Below, piece by piece: positions 6,545 through 12,701 of a stretch of 12,701 bases of DNA (the stretch's first letter is position 1; the number at the start of each line of letters is the position of its first letter). A program made the translations under genes and the position numbers. The notes beneath the pieces were generated by a model that saw only the letters and a list, made by a program, of their open reading frames with translations, made no database searches and was not told the DNA's origin. The stretch is taken from assembly GCA_910588935.1 (NCBI GenBank), contig CAJUSM010000019.1, forward strand, positions 26,860 to 39,560, written 5' to 3'. Source of the DNA: an uncultured Oscillospiraceae bacterium. GTDB taxonomy: Bacteria > Bacillota > Clostridia > Oscillospirales > Acutalibacteraceae.

Positions 6545-6661
6545 ATGTTAAACACGAAAGATGGGATCAACAAGGGGGATATGCAGGCCAGTGTAGCAGC
6601 TTATTATGGGGAAGAATGTAAAAAAAGCAGATACTGCCGCTTGCTTTTCTTTGCCAATTGA
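6545..6661 (+). CDS. Short ORF of 38 residues, leader peptide or truncated gene remnant
   Basis: A 38-codon frame starting MLNTKDGINKGDMQASVAAY and ending RYCRLLFFAN, preceded by AGGAG at 6534-6538 with 6 bases spacing and by an extended -10 promoter. It is therefore probably translated. The segment SVAAYYGEECKKS loosely recalls the start of SAM-dependent methyltransferases of the arsenite type (which begin with a helix containing YYG). If one base is slipped at the run of seven A (6618-6624), the frame continues with KADTAACFSLPIELH, also faintly reminiscent of that family. This is a weak resemblance by eye. It could be a remnant of a displaced gene, a leader peptide or a genuine small protein. 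It ends 46 bases before the acetyltransferase gene. Confidence 0.35.
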   Translation: MLNTKDGINKGDMQASVAAYYGEECKKSRYCRLLFFAN

Positions 6662-6691
6662 GTTACACTGAAAGTGCTTATTCAACTTACC

Positions 6692-6698
6692 AAGGAGG
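6692..6698 (+). promoter_or_regulatory. Ribosome binding site deciding the TTG start of the acetyltransferase
   Basis: AAGGAGG lies 9 bases before the TTG at 6708. No ATG or GTG in frame is better placed, and the TTG start gives the family's typical N-terminus. Confidence 0.75.
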
Positions 6699-6707
6699 CT
6701 GTTTACA

Positions 6708-7352
6708 TTGACAAAAGAAGAAGAGAGAATTGCTGCGGGTGTACTGTTTTGCCCGGGGGACCCTGAACTGCGGGCAATTAAACTTCGGGCCCACAATCTG
6801 GACACCCAGTATAATGCCACCTTCGAAAATGAAACGGAAAAGCGTGCTGAAATCCTGAAAGAATTGGTTGGAGAGATGGGAGAAGGTTCCTTTATCCAAG
6901 GGCCTATTGCATTCCATTATGGAAAGCATACCAAGATTGGCAAGAATTTCTTTGGTAACTTCAATCTCACCATTCAGGACGATGCTCCGGTTACCATTGG
7001 CAATGACTGCAATTTTGGACCTAATGTGACGATTGTAACACCGATTCACCCCATGTTGCCGAAAGAGCGCAAAGCACTCTGGGATCCGGCTGGTGTATCG
7101 CGCCATGCCTGCTATGCAAAGCCAGTCTATATTGGCAGCGACTGCTGGTTAGGGGCAAATGTGGTAATATGCCCAGGGGTGACGATAGGGGATAACTGCG
7201 TAATTGGTGCGGGGAGCGTGGTTACTAGGGATATTCCCGCCAATAGCTTTGCTGCAGGAAATCCTTGCCGGGTAATCCGAGAGATTACGGAAGAAGACTC
7301 CGTAGCCAATAAGTCGGAGGTCTTGGGCGGATATACGGTGGAAAAGCAATGA
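6708..7352 (+). CDS. maa: Maltose/galactoside-type sugar O-acetyltransferase
   Basis: A 214-residue hexapeptide-repeat acetyltransferase that transfers acetyl from acetyl-CoA to a hydroxyl of a sugar, acting as a cytoplasmic trimer. The N-terminus (MTKEEERIAAGVLFCPGDPELRA) is the helical Maa/LacA/NodL cap. The left-handed beta helix has repeats such as VTIGNDCNFGPNVTI, PVYIGSDCWLGANVVI and VTIGDNCVIGAGSVV. His114 in TPIHPM aligns with the catalytic His115 of LacA. AAGNPCRVIREI is the usual end. The initiator is TTG. The gene is in the unit divergent from tetR-fRMsr, so it may be under that regulator. The exact sugar acceptor is not predictable, so the symbol maa marks the family rather than a proven substrate. 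A hairpin follows the stop. Confidence 0.9.
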   Translation: MTKEEERIAAGVLFCPGDPELRAIKLRAHNLDTQYNATFENETEKRAEILKELVGEMGEGSFIQGPIAFHYGKHTKIGKNFFGNFNLTIQDDAPVTIGNDCNFGPNVTIVTPIHPMLPKERKALWDPAGVSRHACYAKPVYIGSDCWLGANVVICPGVTIGDNCVIGAGSVVTRDIPANSFAAGNPCRVIREITEEDSVANKSEVLGGYTVEKQ

Positions 7353-7366
7353 TATAAAAACACAAA

Positions 7367-7405
7367 GGCCGCAAGGTGTTAAAGCCCTGCGGCTTGCCTG
7401 TTTAG
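7367..7405 (+). terminator. Hairpin terminator, probably bidirectional
   Basis: GCCGCAAGG pairs with CCCTGCGGC across an 8-base loop with one mismatch, followed by a poor T tract (TTGCCTGTTT). Read on the minus strand it is followed by CTTTGTGTTTTTA. It lies between the acetyltransferase and the convergent pseudogene and could serve both. Confidence 0.65.
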
Positions 7406-7414
7406 AAAAACCTC

Positions 7415-8579
7415 TTAAAGAGCTAGAGCGGACTCTTCGGGCCTATCATATAAATTGTGCAGAAAAATCGATTCCTTCTGTGGCGGGCCAGAACAGTCAG
7501 AGGAGTTCCAGTTCAAATAAGGGAGAACAAAATCGTCGATACTCTGGTATTGCACTACTTGCAAGCCTGCCTTTTGATATTCCTGTAAGTATTGATCCAG
7601 CAGTTTATCAAGCCCTAGGGCGGTTTCCTTTAAGTTTTGGGGGTCGTAGCAATCAAGCGCCGCATACCTGCCGATTTCTACTTCATTACATATTTCAAAT
7701 AGCATATGTTGCAAGCTAAGTATACTCATAAATGCAAGATGCCTGTTGTTCGTATCACATGCATAATACAGTCTGTTTCGCCAATTGGAATACATTTCCT
7801 CATAAGTCCCACAAATGGGGCCAGCCGATACAGCCTTTTTGGCGATGGGAGAACAGTTGGTTGCATCTTGTTAAATGTGCGTACGGTTTCTTTCAAAAGC
7901 AGTGTTAAAGATTCTTTAATCTTCTTTGCAGAGCCAGATGCTAAAACAGCTTCTATCATTTCGCAGAGCATTTCGGATCTATGCTTCATAGACTCCAATT
8001 CTTAGTATGCCCGCCCAACGCCATAATGAAAGCCATTTTTGTTCAGCATAGCAATTGTGTTCTCAATATGGAATACAGCGGATGCCGTTTGTAGCCAAAC
8101 ATTGGCTTTATCTTCTTTAAGCATTGCCCAAAAAATGGGAACGCTCCGCCTCTTTCAGCAGGTTTTCTGCTTTAGAATAGTCTTTCCTTGAAAGTGGCGA
8201 TAATAGTTTGGTGTTCGCCTGCTTACGCAGCATGTTTGGCCGGTCCATATGTTGCGGCTCAGCGCAGTATACATTTTTCGAATCCATCAGCTTAGAGATG
8301 TTAGGCCCCCTCATAAAGCGCGTCTTTTTCTAAACTTTCTCAAGTTGTGCAGTATATGTCGTGACCAACCTCTAAGTCAGCCTGGATAAGAGCAAAAGAT
8401 TGCGCCCAACCCCGGCTGTCGTTCATTACGATAAGGAGATCTAGATCTGACTTTTCGTGAAAGTCTCCTGTTGCAAATGATCCATATTTTTCAATTAAGA
8501 CAAGCGCACCTGGGCATACCTTGCCTGCCTTTTTTTACTACCGGATTATCTGTTGATTTCTTGCTCCCGCATCTTTCAT
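7415..8579 (-). pseudogene. Broken nucleotidyltransferase (KNTase-fold) gene
   Basis: Minus-strand remains of a nucleotidyltransferase with a helical C-terminal domain. A frame near 8500-8340 reads IEKYGSFATGDFHEKSDLDL, matching GS-X10-D-X-D of the Pol beta-like nucleotidyltransferase superfamily; the Asp pair is encoded at 8439-8447. The frame then hits TGA at 8342-8340. Sequence resumes with GPNISKLMDSKNVYCAEPQH after an apparent extra base in a five-base run (8306-8310). It shifts again near 8137 into IFWAMLKEDKANVWLQTASA, stops at TAA 8004-8002, and continues with ELESMKHRSEML. It shifts once more near 7796 (one A apparently missing) into MYSNWRNRLYYACDTNN, ending at 7415. The start region (ATG at 8579 or 8572, with AGGAGAAAGG upstream) is also interrupted. 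At least three frameshifts and two stops make a functional product very unlikely. Such proteins include antibiotic adenylyltransferase relatives; the original substrate is unknown. Confidence 0.8.
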
Positions 8580-8636
8580 GTGTACTTGCCTTTCTCCTAT
8601 TATTTATTTTTTCATACAATGGAGTATGCGCGCCAG

Positions 8637-8726
8637 TTGTAGTAAAGTTAAGAATATTGGCGTGTCTAGTGATTACTGTACTACAAATATAAAAACCACA
8701 AATATATGCACATATTATGTACTACA
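8637..8726. repeat. TACTACA motif repeated three times upstream of the EndoQ-helicase gene
   Basis: TTGTAGTA at 8637-8644 is the exact reverse complement of TACTACAA at 8679-8686. TGTACTACA occurs as a direct repeat at 8677-8685 and 8718-8726, 41 bases apart. All three copies lie in the 108 bases before the start codon, the last one 18 bases from it. They may be operator sites for an unknown regulator. No clear -35/-10 pair is visible; AATATAAAA at 8686-8694 is the only A/T-rich -10 candidate. Confidence 0.45.
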
Positions 8727-8744
8727 GAAGGAAAGAGGGCCTTT

Positions 8745-11700
8745 ATGTATATTGCAGATTTGCATATTCATTCCCATTTCTCTCGGGCAACCAGTAAAGA
8801 TTGTACGCCGGAATATCTGGATTTATGGGCACGGCGTAAAGGAATCGCCATTGTGGGGAGCGGAGATTTCACGCATCCAGCGTGGCGGCAGGAGCTAAAG
8901 GAAAAATTGGAGCCAGAGGGAAATGGATTTTATGTGTTAAAAAAAGAGTACCGCATTAGAGACAGCGTGGTGCCGGACAGCATAGCGCCGCGCTTTGTCA
9001 TTACTGGAGAAGTCAGTTCCATCTATAAGAGATATGACAGGGTGCGAAAAGTACATAGCCTAATTTTGCTGCCTGGGTTAGAGGAGGCGGAGCTGGTTTC
9101 TGGCAGGTTGGAGACCATTGGGAATATCCATTCTGACGGCAGGCCGATACTGGGGCTGGACTGCCATGATTTGTTGGAGATTCTTCTGGAACTGTGCCCA
9201 GCGGCGGTCTATGTGCCTGCACATATCTGGACACCGCATTTTTCCTTGTTTGGAGCATTTTCTGGTTTCGATTCTGTGGAAGAGTGCTTTGGGGATCTGG
9301 CCCGCTATATCTGCGCGATGGAAACTGGACTTTCTTCCGATCCTCCCATGAACTGGCGGGTCTCCGCTTTAGACCGTTACCACTTAATTTCCAATTCTGA
9401 TGCCCACTCGCCGGCGAAGCTTGGCAGGGAAGCAAATCTTTTGGATATTGAATTATCCTATGAGGCTTTAAGGAAAGCCATCCAAACAGGGGAAGGCTTG
9501 GCTGGAACCATCGAATTTTTCCCAGAAGAGGGAAAATATCATTACGATGGTCACAGAAAGTGTGGCCTCTGTCTGGCGCCACCTGAAACGGAAAAATACG
9601 GGGGGATTTGCCCTGTGTGTGGACGAAAGCTAACGATTGGGGTGTCCCATCGTATCGAACAGCTTTCTGACCGTCCAGAAGGGTACCAAAGGGCGCAGGC
9701 GGCGAGGTTCGAAAGGCTTGTCCCTTTGCCTGAGCTAATTGGCGCGTGTTTAGGGTTCTCATCAGCTAGCGTAAAGGTAGAGAAAATATATGCATCTATG
9801 CTGCAAAAGCTAGGGGCTGAGTTTTCTATCCTGCGGGAGATTCCTTTGGAGGAGATCGGCAGTACATCAGGGGGACGGATTGCCGAAGGAATCGGCAGGC
9901 TGAGGAGAGGCGAGATCACATGGCATCCGGGCTTTGATGGTGAGTATGGCAGTTTCCGACTCTTTACCCGCAACGAGATTGAAGGAATAGACGGGCAAAT
10001 AAGTCTGTTTTTGGAGCCGTCAGAGGCGCAGATTGAAACGCTGCCGGCAGGGAAAAAGCCTGACAAGGCCGCACAGAAAAACAAGAATAACCAGACGGCT
10101 GCGGTTTTCCCAGGGAAACCCACAGCCCAAGAGCAGGAACCAGTTTGGAATGAAAAGCAGCGGCAGGCAATCGAGTCCATACAGCGGGTAACTGTAGTAA
10201 AAGCTGGCCCCGGTACAGGAAAGACGGGAACATTGGCTGCCCATATCCTCCACTTGCTGGAAACCAGGAGGGTAAATCCATTCTGCATTACAGCAGTAAC
10301 ATTTACCAACCAGGCAGCCAATGAGTTAAAGGAACGAATTCAACGGCAGCTGGGAAAGAGGCAGGCTAGAAAACTGCAGATTGGAAGCTTTCATTCTATT
10401 GCCTGGAAACTTCTAAAAGACAAGGGAATGGAGTTTTCCCTTGCGGGAGAAATGGAGACAAGAGGTCTCGTAGAAAAAATTCGAAAACAATATAGTTTAA
10501 AGCAGTCTGTTTCCCAACTGCTTACAGAGATATCTCGGCGCAAAACAGGAATGTGCGAGCCGAATTCTGGCTTGGATGAGATGGCGTTTGAGGCATATCA
10601 GAAGAACTTAAGGGAATGGGGTGCTTTGGATTTTGACGATATCCTATTGGAGGCACTGCGAATTGCCCAAGAAGAGAATGAAGAGAGTGGAAAACGGGGG
10701 AGTAGCAACCCATTTTCTTATCTTTTGGTAGATGAGTTCCAAGATATTAACCCTCTGCAATATCGGTTAGTCATAGAGTGGAATAAGAGAGGCAGAGAAT
10801 TGTTTGTTATTGGGGACCAAGATCAGGCGATTTATGGGTTTCGAGGAGCCGATGCCAGCTGTTTTCAAAAACTTACAGAAGACTATTCTGAAATATGTCA
10901 GATTGTGTTGGAGGAAAACTACCGTTCAACACCACAAATTTTATCAATAGCGGCCCAGATAATTAGTAAAAATCCAGGCGGGAAAAGAGGCTTACATCCG
11001 AATCGGCAAAATGGGGTTCCCGTCCGGATGATTGAGGCCGACAGCGAAAGAGCAGAAGCCATTTTTGTAGCTAAGGAGATTAATCGCCTTACAGGAGGGA
11101 TTGGAATGCTGGAAGCTCAGGACTTATTCCCTGCAAAGGAGGGAGATGCCTGGGGGTTTGAAGATATTGCCGTATTGTACCGGACCCATCGCCAAGCTGC
11201 GCTTTTGGAAGAATGCCTTAAAAAGGAAGGGATCCCTTATGTAGTGGCTGGCAGGGAGTCGTTCCTGCAGGCGGAGAGCGTACGGGGAACAATCTGCTTT
11301 TTTAAGGCTTTGTTGTATCCGGAGGATAAGTTGGCTGCTCAGACCGCGCGGGTGTTATTGGAAAACTTGGATGCAGGGAATGCAGGTTTTCAACCGTATG
11401 AATCATTGGCAGAAAAATATATGCCTCTGCTAAAGCATAAGCCTCAAAATCTCTTAGGAGCTTGGATGAAGGATTTGGCGTGGGAACAGCAAAAGGAGAT
11501 GCAAAACCTATACCAAGTATCAGTATTGTACCCCAAAATGCCAGAGTTTTTGGATGCTTTGGAAACTGGCATAGAGAGTGATCTAAAACGCTGTGGAGGA
11601 AAGCAGTATACGTCTGGCGCGGTTACCCTGATGACGCTTCATGGATCAAAAGGACTGGAATTTCCCGCGGTGATGATCTATGGGGCCAGGAGAGGCTTCA

Positions 11701-11921
11701 TTCCTTTTACCGGAGGAAAATCTCCCGCAAGCGAAGAAGAAGAGCGCCGCCTCTTTTATGTAGGCTTAACTAGGGCAAAGGAGGCTCTAATTCTACTATC
11801 CTCCCAAGAACCTTCTGCCTTTTTGAAAGATATTTTGCCAGACCTGGCCGTAAGGGAAAAAGCATATGCAACGAAAAGCAAGGAGGCCGGCGGACAGATG
11901 AATCTGTTCGAAATTCTATGA
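8745..11921 (+). CDS. Endonuclease Q - UvrD/Rep helicase fusion protein
   Basis: A 1058-residue fusion. Residues 1-425 are an endonuclease Q module: a PHP-type metal site with DLHIHSH (5-11), GDFTH (40-44), Glu89, His104, His160 and SDAH (218-221), then a zinc finger (Cys273, Cys276, Cys289, Cys292) followed by LTIGVSHRIEQLSDRPEGY. EndoQ nicks DNA 5' of deaminated bases and abasic sites. After a low-complexity linker (about 423-467) comes a complete SF1A helicase: Q motif NEKQRQAIE, Walker A AGPGTGKT (487-494), DEFQD (663-667), GDQDQAIYGFRGAD, ENYRST, TLHGSKGLEFP and RRLFYVGLTRA (1001-1011). QISLF (418-422) and QMNLF (1051-1055) resemble beta-clamp binding motifs. I chose the ATG at 8745, with AAGAGG 6 bases upstream, because the metal-site motif then begins at residue 5; an ATG at 8706 adds 13 unlikely residues. 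All helicase motifs look intact. Confidence 0.92.
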   Translation: MYIADLHIHSHFSRATSKDCTPEYLDLWARRKGIAIVGSGDFTHPAWRQELKEKLEPEGNGFYVLKKEYRIRDSVVPDSIAPRFVITGEVSSIYKRYDRVRKVHSLILLPGLEEAELVSGRLETIGNIHSDGRPILGLDCHDLLEILLELCPAAVYVPAHIWTPHFSLFGAFSGFDSVEECFGDLARYICAMETGLSSDPPMNWRVSALDRYHLISNSDAHSPAKLGREANLLDIELSYEALRKAIQTGEGLAGTIEFFPEEGKYHYDGHRKCGLCLAPPETEKYGGICPVCGRKLTIGVSHRIEQLSDRPEGYQRAQAARFERLVPLPELIGACLGFSSASVKVEKIYASMLQKLGAEFSILREIPLEEIGSTSGGRIAEGIGRLRRGEITWHPGFDGEYGSFRLFTRNEIEGIDGQISLFLEPSEAQIETLPAGKKPDKAAQKNKNNQTAAVFPGKPTAQEQEPVWNEKQRQAIESIQRVTVVKAGPGTGKTGTLAAHILHLLETRRVNPFCITAVTFTNQAANELKERIQRQLGKRQARKLQIGSFHSIAWKLLKDKGMEFSLAGEMETRGLVEKIRKQYSLKQSVSQLLTEISRRKTGMCEPNSGLDEMAFEAYQKNLREWGALDFDDILLEALRIAQEENEESGKRGSSNPFSYLLVDEFQDINPLQYRLVIEWNKRGRELFVIGDQDQAIYGFRGADASCFQKLTEDYSEICQIVLEENYRSTPQILSIAAQIISKNPGGKRGLHPNRQNGVPVRMIEADSERAEAIFVAKEINRLTGGIGMLEAQDLFPAKEGDAWGFEDIAVLYRTHRQAALLEECLKKEGIPYVVAGRESFLQAESVRGTICFFKALLYPEDKLAAQTARVLLENLDAGNAGFQPYESLAEKYMPLLKHKPQNLLGAWMKDLAWEQQKEMQNLYQVSVLYPKMPEFLDALETGIESDLKRCGGKQYTSGAVTLMTLHGSKGLEFPAVMIYGARRGFIPFTGGKSPASEEEERRLFYVGLTRAKEALILLSSQEPSAFLKDILPDLAVREKAYATKSKEAGGQMNLFEIL

Positions 11922-12013
11922 ATTTATGTCTTTTCCGCAATTGGAGAGATATTTGATAAAGTCATGCAAAGAACCCTTTTGATGTTGTTTAGATTTTTTT
12001 ATGTTGGAACTGC

Positions 12014-12040
12014 ACCTTTTTTTCGGACAGGCATATACTG
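12014..12040 (+). promoter_or_regulatory. SigK-like sporulation promoter of the collagen-like gene
   Basis: AC at 12014-12015 inside CACC, a 16-base spacer and CATATACTG at 12032-12040. This fits the mother-cell SigK pattern (AC, 16-17 bases, CATANNNTA) except for the last base. The same -10 also resembles SigE boxes. Transcription would start near 12046-12047. The collagen-like product downstream fits a late spore-surface gene. Confidence 0.45.
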
Positions 12041-12046
12041 AAGATA

Positions 12047-12074
12047 GGCCCTGGTTCATGGGAGAGCCGGGGCC
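12047..12074 (+). promoter_or_regulatory. 11-bp hairpin at the predicted 5' end of the collagen-like mRNA
   Basis: GGCCCTGGTTC (12047-12057) pairs with GAGCCGGGGCC (12064-12074) around a 6-base loop, all 11 positions pairing if two G-U pairs are allowed. It starts at the predicted transcription start and ends 11 bases before the ribosome binding site. ATACCATTTTT follows, so a leaky terminator is an alternative reading. Confidence 0.6.
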
Positions 12075-12085
12075 ATACCATTTTT

Positions 12086-12090
12086 GGAGG
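12086..12090 (+). promoter_or_regulatory. Ribosome binding site of the collagen-like gene
   Basis: GGAGG lies 10 bases before the ATG at 12101 (16 before the second in-frame ATG at 12107), favouring the first. Confidence 0.65.
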
Positions 12091-12100
12091 TAATCCCAGC

Positions 12101-12701
12101 ATGAATATGAGAATTTATTCGGGTTCTGGCGACAACCGCTGTTGCGGTGAGCTTCCACCTTGTCCCCCTCCCTGCTGCCCTCCTCCTTGCCCGCCCTGTC
12201 CTTCAGAGGGTCCAACTGGTCCGACAGGGCCAACGGGGCCAACTGGTGCCACCGGTCCAGCAGGGGCAACTGGCGCTACAGGGAGGATTGGTCCCACAGG
12301 TCCTACGGGAGCCAATGGTAATACTGGCCCAACTGGAGCGATGGGGCCCACCGGCGCAAATGGTCTGGTGGGTCCAACAGGTCCCAGAGGCGATACTGGA
12401 CCCACTGGCGCGCCGGGTGTGAACGGTGTTACCGGTGCCACTGGTCCTACAGGTGCAACTGGATCCACAGGCCCAACCGGAGCGACAGGGGCCACGGGAG
12501 CTGATGGAGCTACCGGCCCCACGGGTCCAACTGGAGCGGCAGGAGCCACGGGAGCGGATGGATCCACAGGCCCGACTGGAGCGACAGGGGCCACCGGAGC
12601 TGACGGAGCTACCGGCCCCACGGGCCCAACTGGAGCGGCAGGAGCTACGGGAGCGGATGGATCCACAGGCCCGACTGGAGCGACAGGGGCCACCGGAGCT
12701 G
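12101..12701 (+). CDS. Collagen-like Gly-X-Thr repeat protein, probable spore-surface protein (3' end missing)
   Basis: The frame is open from ATG 12101 to the window end (200 codons) with no stop, so only the N-terminal part is seen. Residues 1-36 start MNMRIYSGSGDNR and then form a Cys/Pro-rich segment with seven cysteines (14, 15, 21, 25, 26, 30, 33), among them two adjacent Cys pairs. From Gly37 onward every third residue is glycine, in about 54 uninterrupted triplets dominated by GPT, GAT and GAD, as in BclA-type exosporium proteins of Bacillus and Clostridium. Such repeats form a triple helix, often glycosylated on threonine, with a globular C-terminal domain that would lie beyond this window. 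The cysteines may crosslink the protein to the spore coat, which is inference. A SigK-like promoter and a 5' hairpin lie upstream. The minus-strand Pro-Val-Ala frame across this region is a shadow of the repeats. Confidence 0.88.
   Translation, partial: MNMRIYSGSGDNRCCGELPPCPPPCCPPPCPPCPSEGPTGPTGPTGPTGATGPAGATGATGRIGPTGPTGANGNTGPTGAMGPTGANGLVGPTGPRGDTGPTGAPGVNGVTGATGPTGATGSTGPTGATGATGADGATGPTGPTGAAGATGADGSTGPTGATGATGADGATGPTGPTGAAGATGADGSTGPTGATGATGA
12461..12701 (+). repeat. 99-bp tandem repeat inside the collagen-like gene
   Basis: GGATCCACAGGCCC recurs at 12461, 12560 and 12659 (with one base change in the flank), giving a 99-bp period, 33 residues or 11 collagen triplets, in about 2.4 copies before the window ends. 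Copies one and two differ at about six bases. The visible 43 bases of copy three match copy two exactly, pointing to recent expansion. Confidence 0.85.

Noticed and set aside
7480..8005. Plus-strand frames opposite the nucleotidyltransferase remains.
   Set aside because: No ribosome binding sites or family resemblance, while the minus strand gives coherent nucleotidyltransferase-like sequence across its frames.
8578..8898. Plus-strand 106-codon frame overlapping the start of the EndoQ-helicase gene.
   Set aside because: It overlaps the conserved PHP metal-site coding region in another frame and encodes no recognisable protein.
9013..10321. Two long minus-strand frames (249 and 256 codons) opposite the EndoQ-helicase gene.
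   Set aside because: They lie wholly inside the strongly conserved fusion gene, have no recognisable domain and no clear start signals.
11955..11998. Possible terminator after the EndoQ-helicase gene (CAAAG...CTTTTG followed by a T-rich stretch).
   Set aside because: The stem is about five base pairs with a bulge and the T run starts some distance away, too weak to annotate.
12115..12693. Long minus-strand frame rich in Pro-Val-Ala triplets (192 codons).
   Set aside because: It is the complement of the Gly-X-Thr collagen repeat. The plus frame has a ribosome binding site, a promoter candidate and a family-like sequence; the minus frame has none.
12461..12701. Regular repeat considered as a CRISPR array or satellite.
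   Set aside because: The period is 99 bp with no unique spacers and the reading frame is kept as collagen triplets, so it is a coding repeat.

Overview
The window looks like a chromosomal segment from a spore-forming, anaerobic member of the Clostridia (Bacillota). The evidence is moderate GC content, strong AGGAGG-type ribosome binding sites, GTG and TTG starts, a clostridial-type serpin lipoprotein, a DUF1848 protein, an EndoQ-UvrD fusion, and a collagen-like gene with a promoter resembling a mother-cell sporulation promoter. I cannot name the species. I see no rRNA, tRNA, CRISPR array, insertion sequence or phage module.

Layout. (1) 2-1233, plus strand: the 3' end of larC (nickel-pincer cofactor chelatase), overlapping by GTGA a DUF1848 gene with a C-terminal CX3CX2C cysteine cluster. 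(2) 1306-1923, plus: an iron-sulfur-flavoprotein-like flavodoxin-fold protein, followed by a good terminator. (3) 1977-4550, plus: a recognisable promoter, an HD-domain phosphohydrolase, a small membrane-anchored zinc-ribbon protein, then a serpin lipoprotein. (4) 4557-6393, minus: a GyrI-like protein with its own near-consensus promoter, then free methionine-(R)-sulfoxide reductase behind a TetR regulator in a likely two-gene operon. (5) 6455-7352: a divergent control region with two palindromes, a 38-codon ORF and a maltose/galactoside-type O-acetyltransferase, ended by a hairpin. (6) 7415-8579, minus: a nucleotidyltransferase pseudogene with at least three frameshifts and at least two in-frame stops. 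(7) 8745-11921, plus: a 1058-residue fusion of an endonuclease Q module and a complete UvrD/Rep-type helicase. (8) 12101-end, plus: a collagen-like protein with a Cys/Pro-rich N-terminus, cut by the window end.

How the genes may work together. The most striking item is the EndoQ-helicase fusion. One polypeptide carries a PHP-type nuclease expected to nick beside deaminated bases, and a translocase that could unwind from that nick. Each module ends in a pentapeptide (QISLF and QMNLF) resembling the bacterial sliding-clamp binding motif, which suggests a clamp-tethered repair machine. The TetR-fRMsr operon and the divergent acetyltransferase share a control region and may form a small stress-response locus. 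The collagen-like gene has a SigK-like promoter whose predicted transcript would begin almost exactly with an 11-bp hairpin, which could stabilise the message during sporulation. The rest looks like ordinary housekeeping or accessory content of a clostridial chromosome.
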